Shown here one piece after another: positions 35,715 through 44,838 of a stretch of DNA of 64,000 nucleotides (the stretch's first letter is position 1; every line of letters begins with the position of its first letter). The notes below the pieces were generated by a model. It saw only the letters and a list, made by a program, of their open reading frames with translations. It was not told the origin of the DNA and ran no database searches. The DNA is from Salisediminibacterium halotolerans (GTDB taxonomy: Bacteria > Bacillota > Bacilli > Bacillales > Salisediminibacteriaceae). Made by a program: the position numbers and the translations under genes. The DNA lies in the NCBI RefSeq assembly GCF_003814815.1, contig NZ_RKQQ01000003.1, positions 62,001-126,000 of the forward strand, written 5' to 3'.

Positions 35715-37100
35715 TCACCATCCGTATTTGTAAGCGCCCCATGGCTTTTCGATTAAAGTTTGTTTCTGATACAAGAGTGTCTCGCTGGCAACATCCTGTT
35801 CCACACAAACACCGGAACCGACCACTGAGCGCGCGCCGATTTTTACTCCCGGCATGAACATGCTCATTATACCGGTGCGCACGAAATCGCCGAAAAAAAC
35901 AGCGTTGCCGAATTGATCAGGGAATTCCTTCCTGCCGGCGACGGTTTGAACTTGCAGCGTATCATCAAAGCGGGCCATGCCTATCGTTACCCCGGCCGCA
36001 ATGTCTGTTGCTTCACCGACGACACCGAAAACTTCGCCGTAATGAATAAAGCTGACGTTGGGAAAACTGACGCCGCTGAATTCAGCGCAATGTCCGATAC
36101 GATTGCGGCTTCCGATTGAACTGTTCCCGGCAATTTTAGCAAAATGAGTGATGCTGCAATTGTCTCCAATCACAGCCGGTCCATCGATGACAACACCGTG
36201 ATCAATGACAGTGTTGCTTCCGATCACTGCGTTGCCGTTAATACGGACATATTTCCCGATGTGCGAATTTTGGCCCATCACAACATAGCCCCGAACGTCT
36301 GCCGTTTTATCCAGCGTGCTTGATGCCGGAACATTTGATGCTGTCAGAGAAGCGGTTATGTCACTGACAGCGGTGTGATTTGCTTTCATGATATCCCACG
36401 GCTTGTCTAAATCGACAAATCCGTCAGCGATTGAATAATTTTTGACATAATTTCCATTTTCAATAAGATGCTGAAGCGCTTGTTCGATCATTCCTTCGTC
36501 CGGGGGCATGACGCCTGTGGGAACATTTGTCATTAAACCGGGCTGTTGTTTAAGGCCTTCACGGATATCTTCTTTATCGAGCAAAAAGGCGCCGATCACG
36601 CGTTCAGATACATAGTGCGGACGAGGATGGGCAACGATGTTGGCAACACGGCCGTTCTTTCCAAGCGCAGCGCCAATCGTCTCTTGGGGCATTTCTGCGC
36701 CGTAAGGACCGGTTAACAGACAAGCGGAAGCTTTCGTTTTGCGACAAGCCTGAAGCCATTCAGCCATACGCTTAGGAGTGAGATACAAATCGCCGTAAAA
36801 TAGCGCGAAATTCTCTTCTTCGACATGTTCCAGTGCAGCTTCAAGACTTTCTGCCGTTCCGGACGAAGAAGAAACAGTAACAACTGTTATTTGTTTATAT
36901 GCCGCTAGAATTGAACGCACAGATGAATGATCAGCTCTTATGACAGCGATAATATGGCCGACATGCTCGTCGGTTAATTGATCGATCAAATGTGAAATGA
37001 CCGGCTTTCCGGCAACCGGAAGAGCTGGTTTTGCTTTCGTGACGGAATAAGGCCACATTTTCCGCCCGTTTCCTGCCGCCAGGATAACAGCTGTGTTCAT
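35715..37100 (-). CDS. GlmU-like sugar-phosphate nucleotidyltransferase with left-handed beta-helix
   Basis: 461 residues. The N-terminal nucleotidyltransferase domain (about 1-235) has LAAGNGRKMWPYSVTKAKPALPVAGKP, the NTP-binding signature, though G-x-x-R is shifted. The C-terminal half (about 260-450) is a hexapeptide-repeat beta-helix (IGKYVRINGNAVIGSN ...). The layout is like GlmU or archaeal bifunctional glucose/GlcN-1-P transferases, but the sugar and the acyl activity cannot be fixed. It stands alone, not in a cell-wall cluster. AAAGGAGG precedes the ATG. Confidence 0.8.
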   Translation of the reverse strand: MNTAVILAAGNGRKMWPYSVTKAKPALPVAGKPVISHLIDQLTDEHVGHIIAVIRADHSSVRSILAAYKQITVVTVSSSSGTAESLEAALEHVEEENFALFYGDLYLTPKRMAEWLQACRKTKASACLLTGPYGAEMPQETIGAALGKNGRVANIVAHPRPHYVSERVIGAFLLDKEDIREGLKQQPGLMTNVPTGVMPPDEGMIEQALQHLIENGNYVKNYSIADGFVDLDKPWDIMKANHTAVSDITASLTASNVPASSTLDKTADVRGYVVMGQNSHIGKYVRINGNAVIGSNTVIDHGVVIDGPAVIGDNCSITHFAKIAGNSSIGSRNRIGHCAEFSGVSFPNVSFIHYGEVFGVVGEATDIAAGVTIGMARFDDTLQVQTVAGRKEFPDQFGNAVFFGDFVRTGIMSMFMPGVKIGARSVVGSGVCVEQDVASETLLYQKQTLIEKPWGAYKYGW

Positions 37101-37248
37101 AAATATTCCTCCTTTAAAAAGTATGCGCTTACATTGATCGTATGTCTTTTTACATAAGAAGTCAATTTCACAATAATGACACGGATGAATAATGACGGAA
37201 ACTTTGGTATATTAAAGGTTGAATCGAAGTGAAACAGGGGTGGAGCGT

Positions 37249-37662
37249 TTGATTGAACAAAGGAATATATATGTTGTTGTCAAAGCCGTTATAGTCCGTG
37301 ACGGGTATGTTTTGCTTGTTCATCGTACCGGGCGAAATCGCAAGTGGGAGTGTCCCGGAGGGAAAATGGAATTCGGCGAACATCTCGAAGATGCAATGAT
37401 TCGGGAAGTTTATGAGGAAACAAAATTGAATATTCACGTAAATGCTCTTCTTTATGCTGAATCGATGTTGGCAGAGCCAGGCAAACAGCTCGTCATTTTA
37501 ACGTACTTATGTGAAACCGACGAAGAGAGCGTTATTCTTTCCGATGAACATGATGATTACTGCTGGGCCGGGCGGCGTCAATTATATGAACTGATCGCTC
37601 CGGATATCAGAGTGCATTTTAGCGAGCACGGGCTTTTTGAGCGTGAGGATCTGTGCGAATAA
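37249..37662 (+). CDS. NUDIX hydrolase
   Basis: 137 residues from TTG 37249, with AGGGGTG upstream; a longer TTG start at 37219 lacks a usable site. The NUDIX box reads GGKMEFGEHLEDAMIREVYEETKL, matching GX5EX7REUXEEXGU except Lys for the last Gly. It should hydrolyse a nucleoside diphosphate linked to some group; the short form resembles MutT/ADP-ribose types. Monocistronic, ended by a clear terminator. Confidence 0.85.
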   Translation: MIEQRNIYVVVKAVIVRDGYVLLVHRTGRNRKWECPGGKMEFGEHLEDAMIREVYEETKLNIHVNALLYAESMLAEPGKQLVILTYLCETDEESVILSDEHDDYCWAGRRQLYELIAPDIRVHFSEHGLFEREDLCE

Positions 37663-37664
37663 CA

Positions 37665-37702
37665 AGCACCCCGAAATCCAACCAAGTGGTTTTCGGGGTG
37701 CT
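37665..37702. terminator. Terminator between NUDIX and AGCS genes
   Basis: AGCACCCCGAAA and TTTTCGGGGTGCT arms, T-rich on the plus side (CTTTGT). Confidence 0.75.
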
Positions 37703-37710
37703 TTGTCTGT

Positions 37711-39057
37711 TTAGGCTTGTTTTTCTTCGCGCCTTTTTTGTTTGAATTTTTTCGTTTCATTTACAATGACACCGGATAAAAGCAGCAAAGCTACTAAGTT
37801 TGGAAAGGCCATTAATCCGTTCATGACGTCGGCAAATCCCCATACGATATCAAGAGAGACGACGGAGCCGACAAAGAGCATGATCACAAAGGCAAAACGG
37901 TACGGCATGGAAACTTTGCCGCCAAAAAGGTAGGTGAAGCACTTTTCGCCGAAGTAAGACCAGCCGACGATCGTTGAGAATACAAAGAATAAAAGTGCAA
38001 CAGCAACGACTAAGCCGCCAAAGCCGGGCAAGTATTGATCAAATGCTGCCGACGTCAGCTGAGCAGAACTGTCGAATTCAGCTTCTCGTGCATACATCTC
38101 GCTCATTACTAAAGCCAAACCGGTAATCGTACAGACAATAATTGTATCGATAAATACCTGTGTCATCGATACCAGCGCTTGACGGGCCGGGACATCGGTT
38201 TTTGCAGCAGCAGCAGCAATTCCGCCTGTACCGAGGCCGGCTTCGTTTGAGAAGATCCCGCGCGCGACCCCTTGCTGGATGACGGCACCGACAGCGCCGC
38301 CGGCCATAGCTTGCCCCGTAAAGGCGTCAGTGAAAATAAGGCCGAATGCAGCCGGAACTTCTGTAATGTTCATCAAGACGATAAGCAGTCCGGCACCGAC
38401 ATAAAATACGATCATGACAGGAACAACGATGCCGACAACTTTACCGATACTCCGTATCCCGCCAATGATGACCAGTCCGACGAGCACAGATAGAACAAGC
38501 CCGGTCACCCAGACCGGTATACCGAAGTTTTGGTTCGCAACACCAGCGGCTTCGTGCGATTGGACCATGTTGCCGATACCAAAAGCGGCTACCGCGGCAA
38601 AGGCGGCGAAGATAACAGCGAGCCACTTCATGCCGAGCCCCTTTTCAATATAGTACATCGGTCCGCCCGACATTTCCCCGCGTTCATTTTGAATCCGGTA
38701 TTTCACCCCGAGAATAGCTTCGCCATACTTTGTAGCCATACCGACGAAAGCAGTGACCCACATCCACAGCACTGCTCCCGGTCCGCCGACGGCGACAGCA
38801 GACGCAACCCCGGCAATGTTCCCGGTTCCGACTGTGGCAGCCAGTGCTGTCATCAACGCCTGAAAATGCGTGATATCGCCTTGCGAAATTTTGTCGCCTT
38901 TTGTGAAGACGAGCTTAAGAGCGTACGGGAGCTGCTGAAAAGAAAAAAATGTGAGGCGAAAAGTTAAGTATAAGCCGGTGCCGACGAGCAAAATAATAAG
39001 GGGAAGCCCCCATACAAAATCACTCGCCGTGTTAATGATATTTTCGATCGCTTCCAT
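37711..39057 (-). CDS. Sodium:alanine/glycine symporter (AGCS family)
   Basis: 448 residues with about ten hydrophobic segments. The family blocks ALAATVGTGNIAGVASAVAVGGPGAVLWMW (start near residue 70) and RGIFSNEAGLGTGGIAAAAAKT (about 268) are intact. It imports alanine or glycine with sodium across the cytoplasmic membrane. AGAAAGGAGAG precedes the ATG. No glycine riboswitch is seen in the roughly 175 bp upstream. Confidence 0.92.
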   Translation of the reverse strand: MEAIENIINTASDFVWGLPLIILLVGTGLYLTFRLTFFSFQQLPYALKLVFTKGDKISQGDITHFQALMTALAATVGTGNIAGVASAVAVGGPGAVLWMWVTAFVGMATKYGEAILGVKYRIQNERGEMSGGPMYYIEKGLGMKWLAVIFAAFAAVAAFGIGNMVQSHEAAGVANQNFGIPVWVTGLVLSVLVGLVIIGGIRSIGKVVGIVVPVMIVFYVGAGLLIVLMNITEVPAAFGLIFTDAFTGQAMAGGAVGAVIQQGVARGIFSNEAGLGTGGIAAAAAKTDVPARQALVSMTQVFIDTIIVCTITGLALVMSEMYAREAEFDSSAQLTSAAFDQYLPGFGGLVVAVALLFFVFSTIVGWSYFGEKCFTYLFGGKVSMPYRFAFVIMLFVGSVVSLDIVWGFADVMNGLMAFPNLVALLLLSGVIVNETKKFKQKRREEKQA

Positions 39058-39234
39058 TTGTTTCTCTCCTTTCTGTGCTGGAATTGGTTGAATATAAAGA
39101 ATATTCTATCACACATTTTCTGTATATAAACGGATGATTTTATATTTTTATGTCAATAAACTTCGCAACCCGTGAAAATTATCCTCCAAGCCGGTATAAT
39201 AGCGGTGGAACAGGAATGAAAAGGAGTGAACAAT

Positions 39235-40086
39235 GTGACGCAGACGATACGCGAGCTTCACTATGAAGATTTACCACGTGTTGAAGCGATGCAAAACGGT
39301 ATTGAGAACGATTATGTCCCGCGCGTTTTTAACCGGCTGACAAGCGGAAACAACCGTATATTCGGCATGTTTGAAGGTGAAGATCTGATTTCTACGGCAG
39401 GATATACGGTTTATGCCGAAAGTTATGCGATGCTCGGACGTCTACGAAGCGACATACGTTATCGCGGCAAAGCGAATGCAACAACGCTGTTAACGTATGT
39501 GCTCAGAGAGGCGGAGCGTCACCCGGGGATTCAGTGGATCGGCGCGAATACGCAACAGGCTAACAGTCCGGCAAGACGTGTTTTAGAAAAGATCGGATTT
39601 GAGCCGGTGACTGCGCTGTATCCTGCAGCGACAAAAGAACCGGCGCGGCTGGCTGAGAACGGCTGTGTCTGGAACCGGTTGACATCGCTCAGCGAAAAGC
39701 GCGCCTGGGTTAAGCGGATGTATGTCGATACAGGTGCTGTGTTTCCTTACGAATGCTATTACCCATTTCCGGCGAGCGATGATTTATTTCCGGATAATTT
39801 ACTCGATAAATGGGAGTTTTATGAAAATGAAGATCGCTCTCGATTTTTACTTATGAAATACGATCAAAAACTGTATCATTATTTGCATACGGTTTATCCG
39901 TGGGATGATTTTACCGAGCAGCCGGGTCTTTGGAAAACAATCGACGAAAGTTATAAGCAGCTTTTACAGGAAACGGACGGCGAGACGTATGTTTGGATGG
40001 ATATGACCGAAGCGGAAGCGTCCGCGCTTCCGGATGCGCACCCGTTTGAATTGCCGGATCCGTGGGTTCTTTATCGTTATGATTAA
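39235..40086 (+). CDS. GNAT family acetyltransferase, 283 residues
   Basis: GTG 39235 is chosen since AAGGAG is eight bases upstream; a GTG at 39226 overlaps that site. An N-terminal GNAT fold spans about residues 1-130, with the acetyl-CoA loop region RSDIRYRGKANATTLLTY and ANSPARRVLEKIGF. The C-terminal 150 residues are of unrecognised type and may form a second degenerate GNAT domain. The stop overlaps the next GNAT gene by eight bases, so the two are translationally coupled. Confidence 0.8.
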   Translation: MTQTIRELHYEDLPRVEAMQNGIENDYVPRVFNRLTSGNNRIFGMFEGEDLISTAGYTVYAESYAMLGRLRSDIRYRGKANATTLLTYVLREAERHPGIQWIGANTQQANSPARRVLEKIGFEPVTALYPAATKEPARLAENGCVWNRLTSLSEKRAWVKRMYVDTGAVFPYECYYPFPASDDLFPDNLLDKWEFYENEDRSRFLLMKYDQKLYHYLHTVYPWDDFTEQPGLWKTIDESYKQLLQETDGETYVWMDMTEAEASALPDAHPFELPDPWVLYRYD

Positions 40087-40594
40087 TTTTCGCCGGCTTC
40101 ATTCATCCGATTTGCGAAATATTCAACGCGTGCAAGAAGAGACAGCAGAAGCGCTGGAAGATCGGGATCACCTGGAAGCGTTAAGCGAAGCGGAATTTTT
40201 AGCAGCATTAAACGGGAAGGGCCTTGTCATGGGAGCGTTTGAAGCCGAAGTTCTTGTCGCTTTTCGTGTTCTGTTGTTTCCGGGCAAAAGCAGGGAAAAT
40301 CTCGGCCGTGATGCCGGCTTGTCAAATGATGAGCTGCCGTACGTCGTTCACCAGGAATTGAGCTGTGTTCACCCGCAAAGCCGCGGCCAGCGCCTGCAAA
40401 AAAAACTTGGCGCCTTTTTGATGGCGGAACTTGCGAAAGATTATCCCGAAATGCGCTGGGTTTTTGCTACTGTTCATCCGGACAACAGAGCGAGTCTTAA
40501 TGATAAGCTCGAGCAGGGGATGAAGGTTATTGCTGAAACAGAAAAATACGAAGGGAAAAAACGTTATATATTGATGAAAAAGCTCCATTGTTAA
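40079..40594 (+). CDS. GNAT family acetyltransferase, 171 residues
   Basis: ATG 40079 overlaps the end of the previous gene (ATGATTAA). There is no strong own ribosome site, so translation probably depends on the upstream gene. The GNAT features are VHPQSRGQRLQKKLGAFLM (acetyl-CoA binding, about residues 97-115) and HPDNRASLNDKLEQGMKV. Substrate unknown. A strong terminator follows. Confidence 0.78.
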   Translation: MINFRRLHSSDLRNIQRVQEETAEALEDRDHLEALSEAEFLAALNGKGLVMGAFEAEVLVAFRVLLFPGKSRENLGRDAGLSNDELPYVVHQELSCVHPQSRGQRLQKKLGAFLMAELAKDYPEMRWVFATVHPDNRASLNDKLEQGMKVIAETEKYEGKKRYILMKKLHC

Positions 40595-40621
40595 ACGGTT
40601 CAGTTTTTCTGGGCTTAATTT

Positions 40622-40662
40622 TAAAGCTCGGTACAGCTTCGTTCGCTGTACCGAGCTTTTCT
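40622..40662. terminator. Terminator after GNAT pair
   Basis: AAAGCTCGGTACAGC and GCTGTACCGAGCTTT perfect stem, then TCT. Confidence 0.85.
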
Positions 40663-40682
40663 ATTGTTTAATTAGAAAAACA

Positions 40683-41498
40683 TTATCCGATCACTTCAAC
40701 GAGTACTGTCATTAATAGAAATCCGCCGAGAAGACAAATTGTCGCCACGTTTTTATTGCCGTTCTCTTGCGAACCGGGAATGACTTCCTCGACAACGACG
40801 AAAATCATCGCCCCGGCGGCAAATCCAAGCGCAAACGGGAGGAGCGGTTCGACGAGGGATACGGCCAAAACGCCGAAGACAGCAGCGATCGGTTCCATCA
40901 TCCCGGAAAAATGACCGATCAAAAAGCTTTTTCGCCGCGACAAACCGTCTCGCCGCAGCGGCATTGACACAGCTGCGCCCTCGGGAATATTTTGCAACCC
41001 GATTCCTAGAACAAGCGCCCCTGCACCGGCAAGCGTTGCTGACGGCATTCCTGCCGCCGCTCCGCCAAAGGCGATCCCGATCGCAAACCCTTCAGGTATA
41101 TTATGAAGCGTAATGGCGAAGACGAGGAGGGTGCTGCGTTTTTTTCTTTCCGGGTGATGACCTTCGGCAGTTTCCGGGAAAGCCGTCGGATGAAGGTGCG
41201 GCAAAAGCCGATTAGCAATGGCGAGAAAAGTGCCGCCGGCTGCAAATCCGCCCGCGACAGGGAGCCAGGCAGGATCGTTATAGACGCCGGACATTTCAAA
41301 CGCGGGGAGAAGCAGCGACCAGAAACTGGCCGCGACCATGACCCCGCCGGCAAATCCGAGCATGCTGTCGAATAATTTCATATTAATATCGCGGGTCGTA
41401 AATACAAGCGCCGCTCCGACGCCGGTTAACAGCCACGTGAAGATCGTTGCGATCAAAGCTTGCTCAAGCGGGGATAAGTTCATGAAGTAGGCAGTCAT
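40683..41498 (-). CDS. ZIP family metal transporter (GufA/ZupT-like)
   Basis: 271 residues with about eight hydrophobic helices. The metal-site motifs HNIPEGFAIG (helix 4) and QNIPEGAAVSMPLR (helix 5) are intact, and a His-rich loop (HLHP ... EGHH) lies between helices 3 and 4. It likely imports zinc or another divalent metal. AAAGGACGAG precedes the ATG. Upstream sequence has a weak Zur-like half site only. Confidence 0.88.
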   Translation of the reverse strand: MTAYFMNLSPLEQALIATIFTWLLTGVGAALVFTTRDINMKLFDSMLGFAGGVMVAASFWSLLLPAFEMSGVYNDPAWLPVAGGFAAGGTFLAIANRLLPHLHPTAFPETAEGHHPERKKRSTLLVFAITLHNIPEGFAIGIAFGGAAAGMPSATLAGAGALVLGIGLQNIPEGAAVSMPLRRDGLSRRKSFLIGHFSGMMEPIAAVFGVLAVSLVEPLLPFALGFAAGAMIFVVVEEVIPGSQENGNKNVATICLLGGFLLMTVLVEVIG

Positions 41499-41750
41499 AA
41501 TCAGTCTCGTCCTTTACAGTGTAATCGTTATTCATTTGATCGGTAATAAATCAATATTGATGAAAGGATGTAAGAAGACAAAAATGAATAACCGTCAACA
41601 GACAGCTTCCATCACCTACTACTATACCCTGAAAATTTCCTTTGAAATCTCATGATTATTCAGTCTGTCTGTTTCTGCTTATTCGATAACGATTTAAATG
41701 ATATACTGATAAAAAAGAAAAAAATTAACACGAAAGGACGGGAACTACTC

Positions 41751-42395
41751 ATGAAAGCAATCATTTTTGATTTTGACGGAACACTGGCCGATACACTGCC
41801 GATGCTGTTTGTTACCTTTCGCGACGTATTTAAAACGTATGACGGTGTGGATTATACGGATGAGGAGATTAAACAGATGTTCGGTCCGCCCGAAACGGGA
41901 GTTATTATGAACAATTTAAAAAGCATTGAGAGGAAAAAAGCTGTCGCTTATTTTTATCAGCGCTATGATGATCTTCACGATGAGTATATAACGGTCGATC
42001 ATGCGATGAATGCGATGCTCACACGCCTTTCCGAGCATGCATCGCTCGGTATTATGACTGGGAAAGCCCGGCGCAGTTTAGATATTTCCTTACAGCGTTT
42101 AAATATGGAAGGAATCTTCAGTACGTTTATTTGCGGTGATGATATTGAAAAGCCGAAGCCTGATCCGGAAGGCGTTTTAAAAGCGATGGAAGAACTCGGT
42201 GCTTCAGCGGATGAAACGATTTTTACCGGAGACAGCGATGCCGATGTAACTGCCGGGTTGAAAGCCGGGGTTACAACCGTCGGAGCGCAATGGCTGGATA
42301 ATCTTCAAACAACGGACTACAGTTTAACACCGCACCACATCAGCACGTCTTTGCAAGATTTTGAAGCTTATTGTATGACTTTTCTGCGCAAGTAA
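41751..42395 (+). CDS. HAD superfamily phosphatase (phosphoglycolate phosphatase-like)
   Basis: 214 residues from ATG 41751 with AAAGGACGGG upstream; an in-frame upstream extension lacks a site. Motifs: DFDGTLADT (nucleophile), IMTGKARRS (motif II), Lys in DDIEKPKPDP, and FTGDSDADV (motif IV). The C1 cap suggests a small phosphate ester such as phosphoglycolate or a nucleotide; exact substrate unknown. Single gene. Confidence 0.85.
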   Translation: MKAIIFDFDGTLADTLPMLFVTFRDVFKTYDGVDYTDEEIKQMFGPPETGVIMNNLKSIERKKAVAYFYQRYDDLHDEYITVDHAMNAMLTRLSEHASLGIMTGKARRSLDISLQRLNMEGIFSTFICGDDIEKPKPDPEGVLKAMEELGASADETIFTGDSDADVTAGLKAGVTTVGAQWLDNLQTTDYSLTPHHISTSLQDFEAYCMTFLRK

Positions 42396-42557
42396 CCTGA
42401 GTGCGCGAATCGAATGAGAGTGGCATTTTCGTTTTTGAAAAATGTTATGTAACAACAGTTTACAAATGAATGAAGAATTTGTGAAATCGGTGTGAAGTGA
42501 ATCCGCATGTATTATACTTAAAATCGACAGTAAATTTTACAAAAGGCGGTGCAGAAC

Positions 42558-43087
42558 GTGAAAAGAATTTCTTTAACAGTGACAGGGCTTTTATTCGCAG
42601 CATTACTGGCTTTTGTCATCACGAACATTGCGGAAGAACAAGGTGCGGCACCCGAAAGTGATATAAAAGAACTGGTGCATGCTTTCAGTACAGGCGCTGA
42701 AACAGCTGAAGCCGCCGCGATTTCATCACACGAATTGACGGTGGAAGGCGGAGAACAAGGTGACGTTCAATATGATTTGTCTAAAGAAGAGTTTTTGTCT
42801 CGATAGCGCCTTACGAAGATGAAACTCATCCGTGAGAAATTCATAACCTGACAGGTTGTCAGGGCGAGCAGGTGAGCGAAACGTTTGAGGTGTATATTGA
42901 AGATGAAGAAGGCAATGTTCATGTCGATAAAAAAATGGAAACGCTCGAGAATGGCTTTATCGATCTTTGGCTTCCCCGTGAAAAATCGTACAATGGGAAA
43001 ATAGCGAATGACGAGGTTGAAACAACAGGTGAAATTTCAACTTTTGCAGGCGATAATACGTGCATTACGACAATGCAGCTGTCTTGA
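42558..43087 (+). pseudogene. cueP: cueP-like copper-binding protein, disrupted
   Basis: GTG 42558 follows AAAGGCGG; an N-terminal hydrophobic segment (VTGLLFAALLAFVITN) is followed by a CueP-type sequence. The frame breaks at a TTTTT run (42792-42796), where one T appears to be missing; it resumes as VSIAPYEDETHP, meets TGA at 42833-42835, and continues EIHNLTGCQGEQ to NTCITTMQLS. The TGA occupies the first of two conserved Cys eight residues apart, a copper ligand in Salmonella CueP. So two independent lesions are present. Known members bind periplasmic copper. Confidence 0.75.
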
Positions 43088-43158
43088 CAGAAAACGTATG
43101 ATTACTCGCTGAAATTATGCTAAAATCATCTCCAGCAAGTACAGTTGGAGTGATGATT

Positions 43159-43506
43159 ATGCAGTGGTATTTAAAAGCGTTTAAAAATTTCGCAAATGTA
43201 CAAGGACGTGCACATCGTAAGGAGTACTGGTCATTCTTTTTGATTAATGTGCTGATTACCGTTTTTCTCGCCGGGATTGAAACGAGATACGGGATCGACA
43301 ATATTTTGACAACAGTTTACGGTCTGCTCATTTTTATTCCGATGATTTCCGTTTCTGTTCGGCGTATTCATGATTTAGGCCGTTCCGGCTGGTGGGTAGT
43401 ATTGCTGTTTGTTCCGTTTTTATATCTTTTTTTAATGGCCTATTTTGCTTTCGACGGCGAAAGCGGACCAAATGCATACGGCCCTGACCCGAAAACATCG
43501 TCTTAA
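43159..43506 (+). CDS. DUF805 membrane protein
   Basis: 115 residues from ATG 43159 with GGAG eight bases upstream. The DUF805 hallmarks are GRAHRKEYWSFFL near residue 16, about three helices, VRRIHDLGRSGWW (about 70) and a FDGESGPNAYGPDPK ending. Function is unknown; the family are small inner-membrane proteins. A paralogue is at 46743. A terminator follows. Confidence 0.85.
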   Translation: MQWYLKAFKNFANVQGRAHRKEYWSFFLINVLITVFLAGIETRYGIDNILTTVYGLLIFIPMISVSVRRIHDLGRSGWWVVLLFVPFLYLFLMAYFAFDGESGPNAYGPDPKTSS

Positions 43507-43513
43507 AACGAAG

Positions 43514-43540
43514 AAAAGCGCGTTGATCAACGCGCTTTTT
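43514..43540 (+). terminator. Terminator after DUF805 gene
   Basis: AAAAGCGCGTTG and CAACGCGCTTTT arms then T-rich tail. Confidence 0.88.
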
Positions 43541-43641
43541 AATTTTTATCTACTTATTCCAAACGTTTTATTGTATAATATAGGAAAGACTTTGTACTAT
43601 TTGTTACACACGTGTTTAACCTTTTGAAGGAGGCGTTTGCG

Positions 43642-44784
43642 ATGTATCAAATTGTCACCGAATTTCCGCATCCGATTTTGTACGAACAAGACGGCCCGTT
43701 TTTATCTCTGTACCAGCCGACTCACCGTTATTCGCCCGATAATCAGCAAGATCCGATTGTCTTCAAGAAACTGTTAGGGGAATTAAAGTCAGCTCTTTCT
43801 GCAAACTATCCGAATATCGATAGCGAAAAACTAATGAAACCGCTGTATGATTTACAAAAAGATAAACATTTTTGGAACAATACATTGGACGGTTTGGCGA
43901 TTCTGTTATCGCCTCAGCAGTGTGCCGTTTACCGTTTGCCGAGACCGGTGAACGAGCGCAGCTATGCCGGTGACCGCTTACACATTCATCCGCTGATCCG
44001 AGTGTTTCAATCGGCTGATCAATATCAGCTTCTCGGAATTAACCGTGATACGTTTCATATTTTTCAAGGAAACCGCTACGGCTTAAATAAACTCGAGGTT
44101 AACTCAGGCGATCCGCAAACGAGAGAAGAAGTGCTGGGCGACCAGCGCACGGAGCGTTACCTTGCCAGGGCTGCTCCCGGCAGCGCCGGCGGGACGACAC
44201 AAATGTTCGGTCACGGCTCAAAAAAAGATGAAGAGGATAAAGATACGGAAAAGTTTTTCCGCTATGTTGATCAGTACGTTTATGAGACGTTTTCGAAACC
44301 GTCTCAAGTGCCGCTTATTTTTACCGGCTTAAAACAACACCACGGCGTATTCAAAAAGATCAGCAACAATCCGTTTTTACTTGAAGATACGATTACGGCC
44401 GACCCGGACAGTGTTGATGAGGAGGCGCTTCGTAAAAAAGCGTGGCATGTGCTGGAGCCGATGTATCTTGAAAAAACGAAGAAGCTGACAGACGCTTATC
44501 ATCAGGCAAAAGCGAAAGGGAAGGCGACAGACAGTGTTTATGAAATCGGTGAAGCTGTTATTCAAAACCGGGTGCAGACAATGCTTGTGGATGACCAGTC
44601 GTATGTTCCCGGAAAACTGGATGAAACGACCGGCGAAGTGACGTTAATCAGCAATCCTCCGCCAGCTCACAACGACGTCCACGGCGAATTAGCCGAAATT
44701 GTATATAAACAGCGGGCTGAAGTGGTGGTGCTGCCGTCCGAGCGCATGCCGACGGATAAAGGCATTGCTGCTGTTTTAAGATAG
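43642..44784 (+). CDS. baeRF-type (bacterial eRF1-like) protein
   Basis: 380 residues from ATG 43642 with AAGGAGG upstream. The sequence resembles the baeRF3 group, bacterial proteins distantly related to archaeo-eukaryotic release factor 1: FLSLYQPTHRYSPDN at the N-terminus, a central FHIFQGNRYGL strand segment, and the ending AEIVYKQRAEVVVLPSERMPTDKGIAAVLR typical of the C-terminal L7Ae-like fold. A ribosome-related or stress role has been proposed for the family but is untested. Single gene. Confidence 0.7.
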   Translation: MYQIVTEFPHPILYEQDGPFLSLYQPTHRYSPDNQQDPIVFKKLLGELKSALSANYPNIDSEKLMKPLYDLQKDKHFWNNTLDGLAILLSPQQCAVYRLPRPVNERSYAGDRLHIHPLIRVFQSADQYQLLGINRDTFHIFQGNRYGLNKLEVNSGDPQTREEVLGDQRTERYLARAAPGSAGGTTQMFGHGSKKDEEDKDTEKFFRYVDQYVYETFSKPSQVPLIFTGLKQHHGVFKKISNNPFLLEDTITADPDSVDEEALRKKAWHVLEPMYLEKTKKLTDAYHQAKAKGKATDSVYEIGEAVIQNRVQTMLVDDQSYVPGKLDETTGEVTLISNPPPAHNDVHGELAEIVYKQRAEVVVLPSERMPTDKGIAAVLR

Positions 44785-44803
44785 TATCGTAAGAAAAGGA
44801 TCT

Positions 44804-44838
44804 GACAGCGGATGATTATTAATCATCCGCTGTCTTTT
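44804..44838. terminator. Bidirectional terminator
   Basis: GACAGCGGATGATT and AATCATCCGCTGTC perfect stem; it includes the last codons of the convergent cyclotransferase gene. Confidence 0.85.

Noticed and set aside
38530-38967. 145-codon open frame opposite the AGCS symporter
   Set aside because: Antisense shadow of a conserved membrane-protein gene.
39058-39234. Glycine riboswitch upstream of the AGCS symporter
   Set aside because: The region is short and AT-rich, with an ordinary promoter-like TAGAAT but no aptamer-like stems.
41499-41560. Zur box upstream of the ZIP transporter
   Set aside because: Only a half-site-like AATAACGATTACA on the minus strand; the second half does not match.
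42833-42871. Selenocysteine insertion at the cueP UGA
   Set aside because: An upstream frameshift already breaks the gene, the SECIS-like hairpin is dictated by the conserved LTGCQ codons, and selenocysteine is rare in this bacterial group. Kept only as a question in the findings.
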